NCBI RefSeq assembly: GCF_031755915.1
Contig: NC_083385.1
Coordinates: 18,993,001-19,057,000, forward strand
Origin: Ziziphus jujuba
Lineage: Eukaryota; Streptophyta; Magnoliopsida; Rosales; Rhamnaceae
Direction of reading: 5' to 3'
DNA length: 64,000 nt
The translations under genes and the position numbers were made by a program. This document shows positions 1 to 12,510 of the stretch, piece by piece. The notes under the pieces are model-generated. The model made no database searches, was not told the DNA's origin, and saw nothing but the letters and a program-made list of their open reading frames with translations. Positions within the stretch are counted from its first letter, which is position 1; every line of letters starts with the position of its first letter.

Positions 1-995
1 TTTTTCCTCAAAGCTTTGAAATTAATATTTTTTTATTTATTATTTATAGCAATTTCTTCTGTTCAGATGTCTCGAAGCCATGATCTTTTAAATGTGGATG
101 GTGTGAGTACGAGTAACTTACCAATTGAACCAACTTTGATTAGTTTTTGGGGTGTAAATTTGGGTCTGGGTGTCCAAATTTGAAATACTTGAGGTATGCC
201 TATTAGGGTATCACTATTGAGCAAATCGACAACATTTAAAATCAGGCTGATTTTCAAATTTAGGTAAAAAATAGAGATTAGTAAATAGGAGAGAAAGTGA
301 AAAAAGCGAAGAGAAATTAATGTGGTAGGGGAAATTAATTGATTAATCATATATACCTCTAAGATGGCCTGAGAGAGATGTTTCCTCTAATGAGCAAACC
401 TTATTAATACACATGATGAGACAGTCATAAATATTCTATCAGACATTCTTCATACTCTCGGAATAAAACTTTGTATTTCAACTCATATGTTTCTCTGCAA
501 TTCCCCAATCCAGTAATGTTTAAGGTTTTATTAAATCAGAGGGAGGATTTATTACTCAGAATGAATACTACCTACACAATTATCCCTTTAATTTTTAAGG
601 AGTATTAATTTGTGGATAAAATTGCATTTTTCTTAAGATATAAATTAAGTATCGAATGGATGGTTCCTTCCATGTGTGGAAAAGAATCTCATTTCACCAA
701 TTTGATGGAAGCAAGGGAGGAATGAAACCCTCATTCCTTTTATATTTGATATCTAATCAAACAAAAGAATGGAGATTCCTAAAGAATGACCAATCCATTG
801 TCCTTTTTAATTTGACCAACAATTGCCACCTTATTTAGTGTTAAAAAACAATCTATAATACCATTGTTTTTTAAAAGCTTGAATTTTTTAGAGGTGGACC
901 AACAATGGGTTTAATACTTTAACCCTTACCTATCTTTTATTAGCTACCTAGAAGCTAGAACCTGTGGAAAAAGTAGTTATATTAAATAAAAGTCC

Positions 996-1033
<38 letters not shown>

Positions 1034-1223
1034 CTTGTTCTTAATAGTATATGTGTGGGACAAGAAAAGAAATTAGATACTGTTCAAGAATAGAACAAAA
1101 ACAAACCAATTTACAAATGAAAAATGCTATTTATAACCATTGATGTTCCATCACCAATGGGATTTATTGTTATATGACAAATAACAATTTAAATAGTTAA
1201 AAAATTTCACTTTTAAGGTTTTA
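1..1223. other. AT-rich intergenic DNA, no gene recognised
   Basis: No reading frame here resembles a known protein. The longest open stretches are under 100 codons and biased to low-complexity residues. The only clear structure is a (TC)n microsatellite at about 999-1030. The stretch ends where the first LTR-A copy begins. Confidence 0.6.
999..1030. repeat. (TC)n microsatellite
   Basis: About sixteen uninterrupted TC dinucleotides, seen directly. Confidence 0.9.
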
Positions 1224-4200
1224 TATCAAAACCCATATAATATCCTTGACCGGAACACTAGACAAGTCCTGATCCCAGCAAAACCATACCGGACCCTCTA
1301 ATAGAAAATCCGACAGCATCTCCCTCAAAGGTTAGACTTACCACAAAATTTCCTGTACAGAAAACATACTCCTAATAGTATCTCTTTATTTCTTCCACCT
1401 TACTACAATTTGCTTCTTGAACTTTCAGCAACGAATAAAGACGTTGATCTTGGCCCCTGGACAATCAACGTCTACTAACTTGGACCTAGGAAAATGGATT
1501 TAAAAACATGAGATGCTAGTTATCTCAGTGAGTGACCCAATCTACTATGCAACAATAGTAATAATAATCATACTAATGTAATACACTCGATTAACTAATG
1601 ATAAATAAATAATAATTAGTTGAAAATAATGTTTTCACTCAAAAATCCTCACAATTTACTCAGTCGGAAATGTTTCCCTTTTAAAACATTTTAACAAAAC
1701 CCACTATTTTATATCCCAAAATCAACGAAGTAAATAATAAATAAAATACAAATAATCTAAATCTTACAATATAACTTTGAGGATAATTTAATAACAAATA
1801 ATTGAATTTATAATAAAATATCATAAGATAAAATAAAGTCACAAATAAATAATACAATTTGTATTAGAAGAATTTAGTACAAAAGCAAATTAACCAAACA
1901 AAATTAAACTCAATATAAAGTTTATAAAATTTATTAGTTAAATCAATGAAATAATAAATAATAAAAGAATTATTTTAATTAGTTTAAAATACCTCAATTT
2001 GGATAGGCAATAAAATACAATAAATTTCATGTTAAATAAAATCCCACATTGAAACAATAATGAAAACATGAATAAATGCGTTTAAATAATCAATTTAAAT
2101 AAGTAAAATAAATCAATTAAACAATAAAATCAATATTTAAATCAATTTAAAACATCCATTTGAAATAAATGGTAAAAATATAATAGAACTTATTTTAACA
2201 CACCGAATCAATTTAAATAGTAAAATCATGGAAAAATGCATTTTTAGAACATTAAACTAAATAAATGATAAAAACATAATTAAAGATATTTTAATTTTAA
2301 ATACTCTTTTAAAGCATTTTATTTTGGAAATCGTATCGATAAAACCACTTGATGCACCAAACTATAAACCAGTGATGCTCGACGGTACCTAGTGCCCCAG
2401 GCACGGCCTGACGGGGAGGTTAAAGAGAGAAACTTGCATCTGGCTACTTTGGCATCCCAACAACTTCGATATTTATAGCTACTATCCTGGCCATGGAAGG
2501 GGGCAGTTATGGCCAATATATCAAACTTGCCTGTCCTCCGGTCTATAGCATCTCATGGGATAGCATACAACTTGCATGCTTATCAATCACATATACATTA
2601 TAGAACACCAGTACTATATAATGCATATAAAACTAGTAAAATCATATATTTTTCAAATATCGAAATCTCATAAATACCACTAGATTAGATACCTCTTTTC
2701 AAGTCCATATAATCCACATTTCATTTAAACCATCATCCTAAATCCATCTTGTTAAATCCATTCTCATAATTTAATTAATGTAAATATACCAAATTTCCAG
2801 TGGCATAAAATCAATCCATATATTTAAATGCACAAATATATTTTTGAAGCATAATAACTTCAAACAATATTTTTGTCAGATTCTCAAAATTAATTTAAAT
2901 CAAGTATATCATTAAAATCATGTAAAATTTATACATAATTAAATCCCACAATTCATCAATGCATAATGAATTTAAAGTAAATAATTTCTTTCAAATATAC
3001 AAAAATCAATCCATACCAAAAATAATATTAAAACCACATGAAATCATATATTATTAAATTCATGTAAACACATTTATTATGCATCATAATTTCTTACAAA
3101 AACTTAATAAATAATTTAACATAAATTAAAACAATAATTTCTTTAAAATCCCAAAATAACCTTTGGCAACAGCACACATATAAATTCATCATAAATTTAT
3201 AATATAAATTCGGATGAAATTCTCTTAAATATTAAACACAATTAACATATTTTTCTAAAAATTCAATTATCACAAAATATATTTAATTGAGCACTCGAAA
3301 ATGAATTTGGAGGTGGGTCACTCATCTCAAACATGCATATAAATCAAGATCCTCAACGGGATCAGTCCCACGACTCACATGTGCTCCTCTCGGAGATCGT
3401 ACCTGGAGTGGCCGGAATATCGCAGGAAAGGTTTCGGGTTTAATGTCCTTGAATCTCACAATCCATCAAGAATTAAGGGCAAAGGATCTCATATTCAGAT
3501 TCAAGGAGGTCGAATTAGTGGAAAAAGGTTGGTGGGATCACTGAGAACTCACCAAAACTGTATTTTCCAACGAGCCGCCATGCCCACCGGAAAAGCTCAC
3601 CAACGGAAGCGCATCCTGTGACCAATGGCTGTGATTTTTGGTGGAGAAGTAGATCAGAGGATGGGTAAGCCAATGAGACCGACGATGTCAAAAATGGGTG
3701 GCTGGTTTGGAAAAAAATTGGTGGTGGAAGGAAAGGGCATCGCAGATGGAAAAAACCCCGATCTGGGCACGTCAACAGTCGGTTAGCCATGGGTTTTGGG
3801 TGGCTGATCGGTTTTCAAATGGGCTTGCTGGAGGTCCCGTGCATGTTGCATGGTGGTGGCTAGAAAAGGGTGAACGGCATAAGGCTAGTTCCTCCCTCTC
3901 TCTCCTCTTTCTCTCCCCTATTTCTCCTTCTCTCTCTTCCATTTTTTTTTCTCTCTCACCCCTCTCAGCCAATCAAAACACCTTTGGGTGCTACTATGCA
4001 CTCACTGGCTCACCCAAATTTTTGACATGTGGCACAGTGTCATTGGATACTGTGCACACATGCAAATAATGCACATTAAACAATGTCCTAGAAAAACTTT
4101 ATAGTTCCATAACTTTCTAACTAAATGTCTAAATTAGGCATGCCACTGGTATATGAACTGGTATTGATGCGTACTTCACAATTATACATGATTCAAAATA

Positions 4201-4473
4201 AAGTTTATAAAAATAAAAAGTCAAACCCGGCAGCCTTGAACAATTCGGACTACAACTTGTTTTGCTCATAACTTTCAAATCGTAACTCTATTTTTGACGT
4301 GCTACTAGTTTACGAACTCGGATCAATGCGTCCGTCACAATGGTGCCTTGGTCAATACAAAATTATATCCGAATGAAAAATCAAAATAGGCCCCACTTGG
4401 TCAATGACGATCAAACCCGATCAAACTTGGTCAACACAAGAAATTTCGAAGTACGTCGGGACAAGGTGTTACA
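1224..4473 (-). mobile_element. LTR-A copy 1, solo LTR
   Basis: The low-coordinate end aligns without gaps to the family end (TGTCAGGACCCGTCC in intact copies), although its first bases have decayed to TATCAAAACCC. The high-coordinate end is the reverse complement of TGTAACA. Flanks are TTTTA and TTTTT, an imperfect 5-bp target duplication. At 3,250 bp it is in the usual size range for the family. No gag or pol sequence and no second LTR are present, so it reads as a solo LTR left by LTR-LTR recombination. It is among the most diverged copies here. The open frames around 3.4-4.1 kb match no protein I recognise. Confidence 0.75.
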
Positions 4474-5229
4474 TTTTTGCATGAAAAATAATATAATTTA
4501 ATATTCCAATTAAAGTTTGCCACAGAAGCTGATGATCATCATAAGTAGTAACAAATAGTAAGACTCTTTACAAAATATACTTATAATTGTAACACCCCGA
4601 CACGAGAAAATGCCTTTAATTTGAATTTTTGACTTTTTGACCAAGTTTAACCAAAGTTGATTGGGGTTGACCAAGTGGATTCCACAGCTGACTTCTTATT
4701 GTGAGAGGAATTTTACATTTACCATGGTACCGTAGTGAAGTACTGATTGACATGAGTTCGTATACTAGTAGTATACTAAAATCGAAGCTACAGTCAGAAA
4801 GTTATGGTTAAAACAAAATGCGACCTAGATTGCTCAGTGAACCTAAAGTTGACTTTTTATCTGAATTTTGAAGTTGACTTATATACTATGTGATAGTGCT
4901 CATTGATACAAGTTCATAGACTGGCAACACGTTTAATTTGGACCTAAGATTGAAAAGTTATGGGTTCGTAAATTCGTAACTTTCTTTTCCGGGACTGACT
5001 TTGCCGGGTAGTAGAATAGTTAGAGGAGACTTTGACTTATGCCACATGTCACCAATAGGAAAGATCTACGTGCCACGATTAAAAAGATGACACGTGCCAC
5101 AATAGAAGGGTGCTATGGGACATCCTTAATAAAAAAATATTTTTCTTTTTCTTTCCTTTTGCTTTTCTTTTTCCTCCCCCCCTCTCTTTCTCTCTCTTTC
5201 TCACGTGCAAGGGGGAAGACCACCCTTTT

Positions 5230-5240
5230 CTCTCTCTTCT

Positions 5241-5286
<46 letters not shown>

Positions 5287-5304
5287 CCTCTCTCTCTCTC
5301 TCTC
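5230..5304. repeat. (TC)n-rich pyrimidine tract
   Basis: A long CT-repeat stretch with a few C interruptions inside LTR-A copy 2. It gives spurious Ser/Leu-rich and Arg/Glu-rich reading frames on the two strands. Confidence 0.85.
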
Positions 5305-6715
5305 AGGGCCCCACTGGTTTTCGGCTTTTCGACCTTCCATGCACTGCATGCATCGGTCATGGGTGAAGCTCATGAGATTTTCGGTTGGTAGCCAGAAGGG
5401 CACGGCGAGCCATTGCGAGACGAGCCCAAATCGGGCATCCGTCGTTGGAAACAGCGAAGCCGATTTTCTGGCTATCCGGCCACCTTTCAGTTTTCCTTTT
5501 CCTACAATGTTGGACCACATGACTCGATTTTGAGCTCCATTCAACTCAATTCCCTACTGTTTGGGATATATGGTGAGTTGAACCTTGGCTGAATTTTCTT
5601 GGTCATTTTTTGGCCACTCCCGATTGAGTTGAGCCCAACGGAGGTTATTAACAAGTTCCTTATCTCTTAGCTTTCCATCAGTATCTTGTTTATGAATTAT
5701 AGTGGTGTATTTGGAAAGTTATCATTTTTGAGTAAATTTTGTATTTAATATGATAATTGTGTTAGACCTTGTATGTATGTATATGTTCATGTATAGATAT
5801 GTACATGTATATTTGCAAATGCATATTTTTGAATATATATACATATATATGAGCATTCCTCACTGGAATCCTAGACAAGCCCTGATCACAGGGAAACTCT
5901 ATTGGATCTTCCAATGGAAAATCTGGCAGAACCTCCCCTAAGGGTTGGACTTACCACAAATTTCCTGCACTGAAAACACACTTCTATAAACACCACCTTA
6001 TTCCTCCCATCTTACTATAATTTAATTCCACAATTTGCAGCACTTCAAAATAATAATAAGGAATTAATGTAGTATTTAATAAAATGTGTCCAATACAGTA
6101 TACAGAGCATTATGCAAGTAAATATGAAATTGATTCAATGTCAGATAAGGAAGTAATACAAGATGAAGAGAAAAAATGGAGGAAATGCTTCTTGGACTTT
6201 CGGCAATAAACTGAGACGTCGGGCTCGCCCCGGATGAACGTCTTCCAAACCTGGTACCTAGGGGAATGGAATTTAGAAATATGAGATGCTAATCATCTCA
6301 GTGAGTGACCCTATCTACTGTACAATTATAACAGTAATAATAAATATAGTACACTTGATTAATTAAGAATAAATAAATAAATAAATAATAATTAATTGAA
6401 AATAATATTTTCTCTTAAAATCCTCACCATTCACTCCGTTGGAAAAGTTCCCTTTTTAAAAAATCATTTCACAAAAACCCAAACTTGTACCCCAATTAAT
6501 ATCATGAAAACTGACGCTCAAAAGTATGAACGAACGATTATTGTAATATTATGAAATGTCTCGAATCAAGATATAAACATCTGAGCATACACTATAATAA
6601 ATACAGTTACTTCAAATAAATATGAAAATACAGAAATCATCACAATATTAGTAAATCAACAATATATACAAACATATACAATGTATCATACGATGTACCA
6701 ATATACAAACCGTGG

Positions 6716-7396
6716 GATACACCCACCTCACGACTCTCAATATATGAACGGTGTCGTGGAAATAATAAATAACCGTCGGGACGTACCCAACCTCACAGTC
6801 CGTGGCAATAATAAACCTTTGGATGATACCCACCTCACGGCACCGTGGCAATAATAATAAACCGTCGGATAAACTCGACCTCACAGTCCGTGGTAATAAT
6901 AGATAACCGCTGGATGAAACCAACCTCACGGCACCGTGGTAATAATAATAAACCGTCGGATAAATCCGACCTCACAGTCTGTGGTAATAATAGGTAACCG
7001 TTGGATGAAACCAACCTCACGGCACCGTGGTAATAATAATAAACCATAAGATAAACCCGACCTCACAGTCCATGGTAATAATAGGTAACCGTTGGATGAA
7101 ACCAACCTCATGGCACCGTGGTAATAATAATAAACCGTCGGATAAACCCGACCTCACAGTCCATGGTAATAATAAGTAACCGTTGGATGAAACCAACCTC
7201 ACGGCACCGTGGTAATAATAATAAACCGTCGGATAAACCCGACCTCACAGTCCGTGGTAATAATAGGTAACCGTTGGATGAAACCAACCTCACGGCACCG
7301 TGGTAATAATAATAAATCATCGGATAAACCCGACCTCACAGTCCGTGGTAATAATAAGTAACCGTTGGATAAAACCAACCTCACGGCACCGTGGTA
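6716..7396. repeat. 91-bp higher-order minisatellite
   Basis: About seven tandem copies of a 91-bp unit. Each unit is built of two related monomers of about 45 and 46 bp; both begin with CCGTGGTAATAATA and end in CCTCACAGT or CCTCACGGC. Spacing is regular: equivalent positions fall at 6835, 6926, 7017, 7108 and 7199. It lies in the part of the LTR just inside the conserved TATACC segment. Its regular stop pattern produces a ladder of similar 61-76-codon frames on the minus strand; these are artefacts of repetition, not genes. Confidence 0.9.
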
Positions 7397-8859
7397 AACC
7401 CAGCACGCTGTAATATAATACTGAACCAAACTCTGGTACTATATGGTACATCAATTAAAAATAACCGATACAGTATCCTACTGTATCATAATCATAATTT
7501 AATTGTCAAGTTCAACCGCTTGTTTAAATATTTCAAAATTTTCAAATCGTCATTTCATACGAAAATCAGAAATACCACAGTGAAATATATTCACCATAAA
7601 TCAATTTTTAAACCCATAAAATTCTTCAAATATTTGAACATGCTTAAAATCATAAAAAAATTTATCTGCTTCTCAAATAAATCACTTCCGAAATGATTTA
7701 AAACCCCATTTTAAATACCAAAATATTTAACTACTCCAAGTTCACTTATGAACCCATTAGAATATAAAACCATTTAATACATTGTCAAACCTTACGTAAA
7801 ATGACAATTCATGTTTAATAAGTCAAATATTTTTATATGCATAATCCAAACATTCAATCAAATGGTATATAAGCCAAATTATTCGAACACATATATATTA
7901 TATTATACCCCAAAATAATTTTTAAAACTAATAACCATAGAAATAATTAAAATAAATCAAATCACAATTTCTTTATATTTCCAAATATATTCTTTTGGCA
8001 CCAAAACTTATATTAAAAACATTATAAATTAGCAATACAATTTATCTGGAAATTCTCTTAATATCAAATACATAAAACATATTTATCAAATATTTAATTA
8101 TGAGATATTTCAACAATGAAATTTGATAAAATTTACCAAAATCTCAAATTCCTTAGAACCAATATATTTCATGATGCCCAAATATTTAATTCCATTCAAT
8201 TTTGGCATCAAAAATTTCAAATATAACTTTACTAAATATTCAACACATCAAACATATTTTCAAATAACCAATTAACACAAAATATATATATTTTAACATC
8301 CCAAAATAATTTTGAAATATTACACATCTCAAAAAATTAATATTTTGTTCAGGTAAATAATACCCGATACCCGGGGGAACTAACACAAACGTTAACTAAA
8401 ATTGATGAGTAATATACTGAATCAAAGCTTGTGGAACAAGGATCGCATTACGGGCCTCGATTGATCCCAATTCCGCCGGTGGTGGTCGGAATTTGCCCGG
8501 GAAGTACCGGCTGAACTTCACCTCCTCATAACTCACGAACCACTTCAAATTTAAACGATTGGAGACCATATTTGAACTCGGAGGACCCAAAATAGGGGGA
8601 AAGGGGTGGCAAATCGGACTGGGCTGGCCGGAAACAACGAGAATTGCCGGAAAAACAAAGTGACCCACCGCCGGCTTCAACCGCTGATCTGGGCGCGTCG
8701 CCGGTCGACCGGCCGCCAAACTTGGCGCTTGAGCTCGCCGACGGCTGGGCTTCACTGGTGGCCAGCGTGTGTGGTCGTCCGGTGGTCAGAATTTAAGAAA
8801 CGGCAAGGGCCCGAGAGGAAGAAAAGGAAAGGAAAGGAAGAAGAAGAAGAACGAAATTC

Positions 8860-8880
8860 GGGGGGGGGGGGGGGGGGGGG
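8860..8880. repeat. 21-base poly-G tract
   Basis: Uninterrupted G run inside LTR-A copy 3. Length is as read and may be a sequencing or assembly approximation. Confidence 0.8.
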
Positions 8881-10127
8881 CTGGGTCTTTTTGCCATGTG
8901 GGGGAAGGAAAAAAAAAAGAAAAAAGAAAAGAAAAAGAAAAATAAAATAATTAAATAATATTAAAAATAATATTATTATATAAAATAACAATAATAAAAT
9001 AATATGGTATTAAGCATGGTTGACATGTGGCATCTCATCATGGTGACACATGGTCACATTTATTAAGTCACACGTGGCACATTGTTACACGTTTAAAAAT
9101 AATATTAAAATAATACGGTATTTTAAAATTTTACAGGTCCATAACTTTTTAACGGAATGTCCAAATCAGGCGTGCCGCTAGTCTATGGACTCGTATCAAC
9201 GAGCACTTCACAACCATGCATGAGTCAAAGCTCATTTCCACATAAATAAAAGTCAACTCCGGCATCCTTGGACAGTTTGGACCCCAATCTTGTTTTGCTC
9301 ATATCTTTCAAACCGTAGCTCCGTTTTTAACGTGCTACTAGTCTACGAACTCGTGCCAACATGTACTTTGTAACGGTACCTTACTCAACCTGAAATTCCA
9401 TCCGAGTCAAAAAGTCAACTTTTGACCTTTTTGGGTCAAACGGTCAACGGTCAACGGTCACGGGTCAACCTCGGTCAAAGTTGGAAAATTTTCGTTGTAC
9501 TTTGGGACGGGGTGTTACATATATGTTAAAAGAATTGTATATATATGTGTGTGTGTGTGAATATATATATATTTATATGCATATATTTTGTGTTATTGAA
9601 AATGTAGAAAAATATTGCATATGTTTTAAAATTTAAGAGAATTGTTATTTAATTTTATTATGTAGAAATTATGTGATTTAAATGTATTTGTTGCATAAAA
9701 TTATATTTATGATTTTAAAGAAATTATTATGCTAAATTATGATGAGATTTATTGTTTTACTTATTATTAAATTTATTATGCAAAATAAAATACATTTATG
9801 TGTGTTTACTCTTGTGTGAGATTTCATGTGATCTGATTTTTCATAAATTAATTTTAAGAATTTAAGAAAAATAATAATTCTTAGTGTATAAAAATATATT
9901 TGTGTATTTGAATAATTGCGAAATTGAAAGTATTGTAGAAGTAATTAATTTTATAAAATCATTAGATTTATGGAGCTGTTTAAAAGAAAATATGGAATTT
10001 TATAGATTTAGTAAAAGTATATAAACTCGATTGTATTTTATCAAATTTTGATATTTATAATTTCATAAAATTTTATAGTTTTTAGATGCATCATACATAC
10101 TGGTGTTCTATGCTGTATTGTTGATTA

Positions 10128-10491
10128 GCGCGCAAGTATGTATGGTTTTCCTGTGGGAGCCATGGATCTGAAGGTTGATAAGTATATTTACACAATGAGC
10201 ATTAACCACCCCCGTCCTTGGCTGCAGGATGATTGTTTATTATATTATGATTATGAATCAGCGTGCAAGTTATATTCATGGTCATTCTTGTGAGCTATGG
10301 TGAGAGAGGATAGGCAAGTATAATGTAGAGTGAGCACCAGCTATCTGCCCCAATAGTCACAGGATAGTTGGTTATTGTGGTTTAGTGCACACATATGTAT
10401 GGCCATCCTGTGGGAGCTATGAATCTGAGGTATGACAAGTATAATGTATAGTAAGCATCAATCGTCATCCCTTGGTTGAAAGACGATTGTT
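10128..10491. repeat. Three degenerate direct repeats of about 125 bp
   Basis: Units begin near 10,128, 10,259 and 10,384. Each contains a GCGCGCAAG-like start, a TCCTGTGGGAGC(T/C)ATG-like core, an AAGTATAATGTA-like segment and a final GACGATTG-like end. They lie in the same part of LTR-A that is expanded as a 91-bp minisatellite in copy 3. Confidence 0.65.
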
Positions 10492-11993
10492 TTAGCCCTG
10501 ATAAGTTATTAAAAATTGATGCCACGGGATACTAAGGTGACCGATTGCAAGTTTCTTTAGCCTCCCTATCAGACAGTGCTTGGGATATTGCTTATTGTCT
10601 CACACCACTTGTATATCATATGGTGTATCAAGTATCTTTTTCATGTATGCGTATATGTATAGGTATATATATATGTGTGTGTGTGTGTGTGTATCTCTGT
10701 GTGTGTGTTATGTTATGTCTGTATGTACCACACTGTACGGGACAACGATCCGATTCAGCCCATGAATAGCGTAGCTTAGTAATTCTACTACCTACAAGTA
10801 CAGTGGGTCGGGTGGGCATTATAGGCAACCACGTGGGACCATATTCGTAGCAGTGTACTTGTAACAACTGATCTCGTGGGACCATGCATTAGCATATTAC
10901 ATGATATATCGAACGTATCTCCACTACGAGTGTAAATTTTATAGTATATTTATAAATTTTAAAATTTTATTTTACTTTATATTATTTTATCTATTAATAA
11001 TTATGATTTTCTATTATTATCATTATTTGTTATTGTTATTATTATTATTATTATTATTGGTGTTATTATTATTATAATTGTTGTTGTTGTTGCTTGTTAT
11101 CATCATTATTATTATTTGTTATTATCTTTATTATTATTATTATTAATTATTATTGTTACTATTATTAATTATTATTGTAAGCTGTTATTATTTATTATAA
11201 TAATTATTATTAATATTACCATTAATATTGTTGTTTTATCACATTTCCATCTACATTTATGCATTTGATATGTTCATAAAGCAAAGTGGTATAGAAACAT
11301 ACGACATGCTTGGATAAAAATAAAGTTAGTGGGAATCTAATTTTTTTGGAAAGTGATGATTTTCTTTTATTTGGATGTTTATTGTAAGATAGAAAAATGT
11401 GGGTCTAGGGAATTAGATTCCTACTAATGTAGGAAAATATGTGGAAAAGTTGTTCCCACCTATATATATGTCATTTTAAGAATCTCAAAGAAAATAATTT
11501 TGAATTTTTTTTAAAATATATATTTGCCCTTAATTTATTATACAATATTAAATTTAATTACTTATAAATCCCAATTTTCATATTACTCACCAAACAGACC
11601 AAAAGAAAAATTAATTCTTAGGAAACTAAATCCAGAGAATCAATTTCCCTTTCAATTTTGACACTTCCCAAACGGGACCATAGGACTGTATTAAGTGGGT
11701 GGACTAGGCGAACATGAGCCCTAAAGGTATTTGTTTTCGTTAATTTGTTTTCAACACCTGTATTCTTATGCTTTTATTACTGAAGTGCTACACTTTATGA
11801 AAAACCTTATAGTAAGGTGGGAGGAAAAATGTGGTATAATAGTCAAGTGTTTTTTGTGCAGGAACTTTTTAAGGCATACTTAACCCTTAGGGAAGATGCT
11901 GTTAGATTTTTTTGTAAGATGGTACGGTAGGGTTTCTTCTGAGATCATGGCTTTTCTAGGTTTCCAATAAGGAATTCTTGATGGATCCTGATA

Positions 11994-12510
11994 ATAAGTG
12001 TGACTGAATATTTCTCTCATATTTGCCAACTAGGCATACTGACTTTAAATTTCAAATGAAAGTTAATAAAACCTAAAACAATATCAATCTTGTCAAAATT
12101 CTAAATTTAAGGGAATGCTCGAACTTTTCTATTTATCCAAATTTAAGTAATGAACACAATATTGATACACTTGGCCAGCCCAAATGCAAGAGAATGCAAG
12201 ACAAATTTTTGTTCCTTTTAGCTAGTTAGGAAGAGTACAATATCCTTAAAAGTTATTTGGGAAAAAAAAAATAGATAAAAGAATTTATATATGTATACAT
12301 ATATAAATAAGAAAAATTGCATTTAGTAAATAATAAACACTATTTAGGGGCATAATTCAAATTTCATTATTGATTAATTTCCATGCTTATTTTTTATGTG
12401 GATGTTATGTCTAACAACTTAATTGAAAATTACCAAAAAAAAAAAAAAAAAAGAAAACTTAAACTTAATTAAAATAAACACATTCTATGAAAATTTCTTA
12501 AAAAAATTTA
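11994..12510. other. 3' flank of P450 copy 1
   Basis: Non-coding. Short blocks here recur near 19.44-19.97 kb, for example the CCAACTAGGCATA block at about 12,030 against CGAACTAGGCATA at about 19,470. The duplicated P450 unit therefore extended past the stop codon. Confidence 0.55.

Larger units (their letters stand above)
5850..9519 (-). mobile_element. LTR-A copy 3, nested in copy 2
   Basis: The high-coordinate end is the canonical GGGACGGGGTGTTACA. The low-coordinate end has lost most of the terminal TGTCAGGACCCGTCC but aligns from the CCTCACTGGAATCCTAG segment onward. The target was an AT microsatellite, so the target duplication is ambiguous. Inside are a 91-bp minisatellite (6716-7396) and a 21-base G tract (8860-8880). 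Copy 2 sequence resumes directly on both sides, which shows the nesting. No internal retrotransposon coding is seen. Confidence 0.75.
4588..11993 (+). mobile_element. LTR-A copy 2, solo LTR interrupted by copy 3
   Basis: Starts TGTAACACCCCG at 4588 and ends with a decayed form of the family end (ATGGATCCTGATA for GACGGGTCCTGACA). Flanks ATAAT and ATAAG match at four of five bases. The element is cut at about 5850-9519 by another LTR-A in the opposite orientation. Without that insert it is about 3.7 kb. It carries a (TC)n tract (5230-5304), three degenerate direct repeats of about 125 bp (10,128-10,491) and an ATT-rich stretch (11,040-11,220). A foreign-looking segment at about 11,300-11,690 may be a MITE, but I could not fix its ends. 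High divergence from copies 4 and 8 suggests it is old. Confidence 0.75.

Noticed and set aside
5039..5544. Four overlapping frames of 93-164 codons
   Set aside because: They are created by the CT microsatellite (Ser/Leu and Arg/Glu runs) inside an LTR.
6648..7429. Ladder of similar 61-93-codon minus-strand frames (RLVSSNGYLLLP...)
   Set aside because: They are translations of the 91-bp minisatellite. Frame openness follows from the repeat period, with no start-site or homology support.
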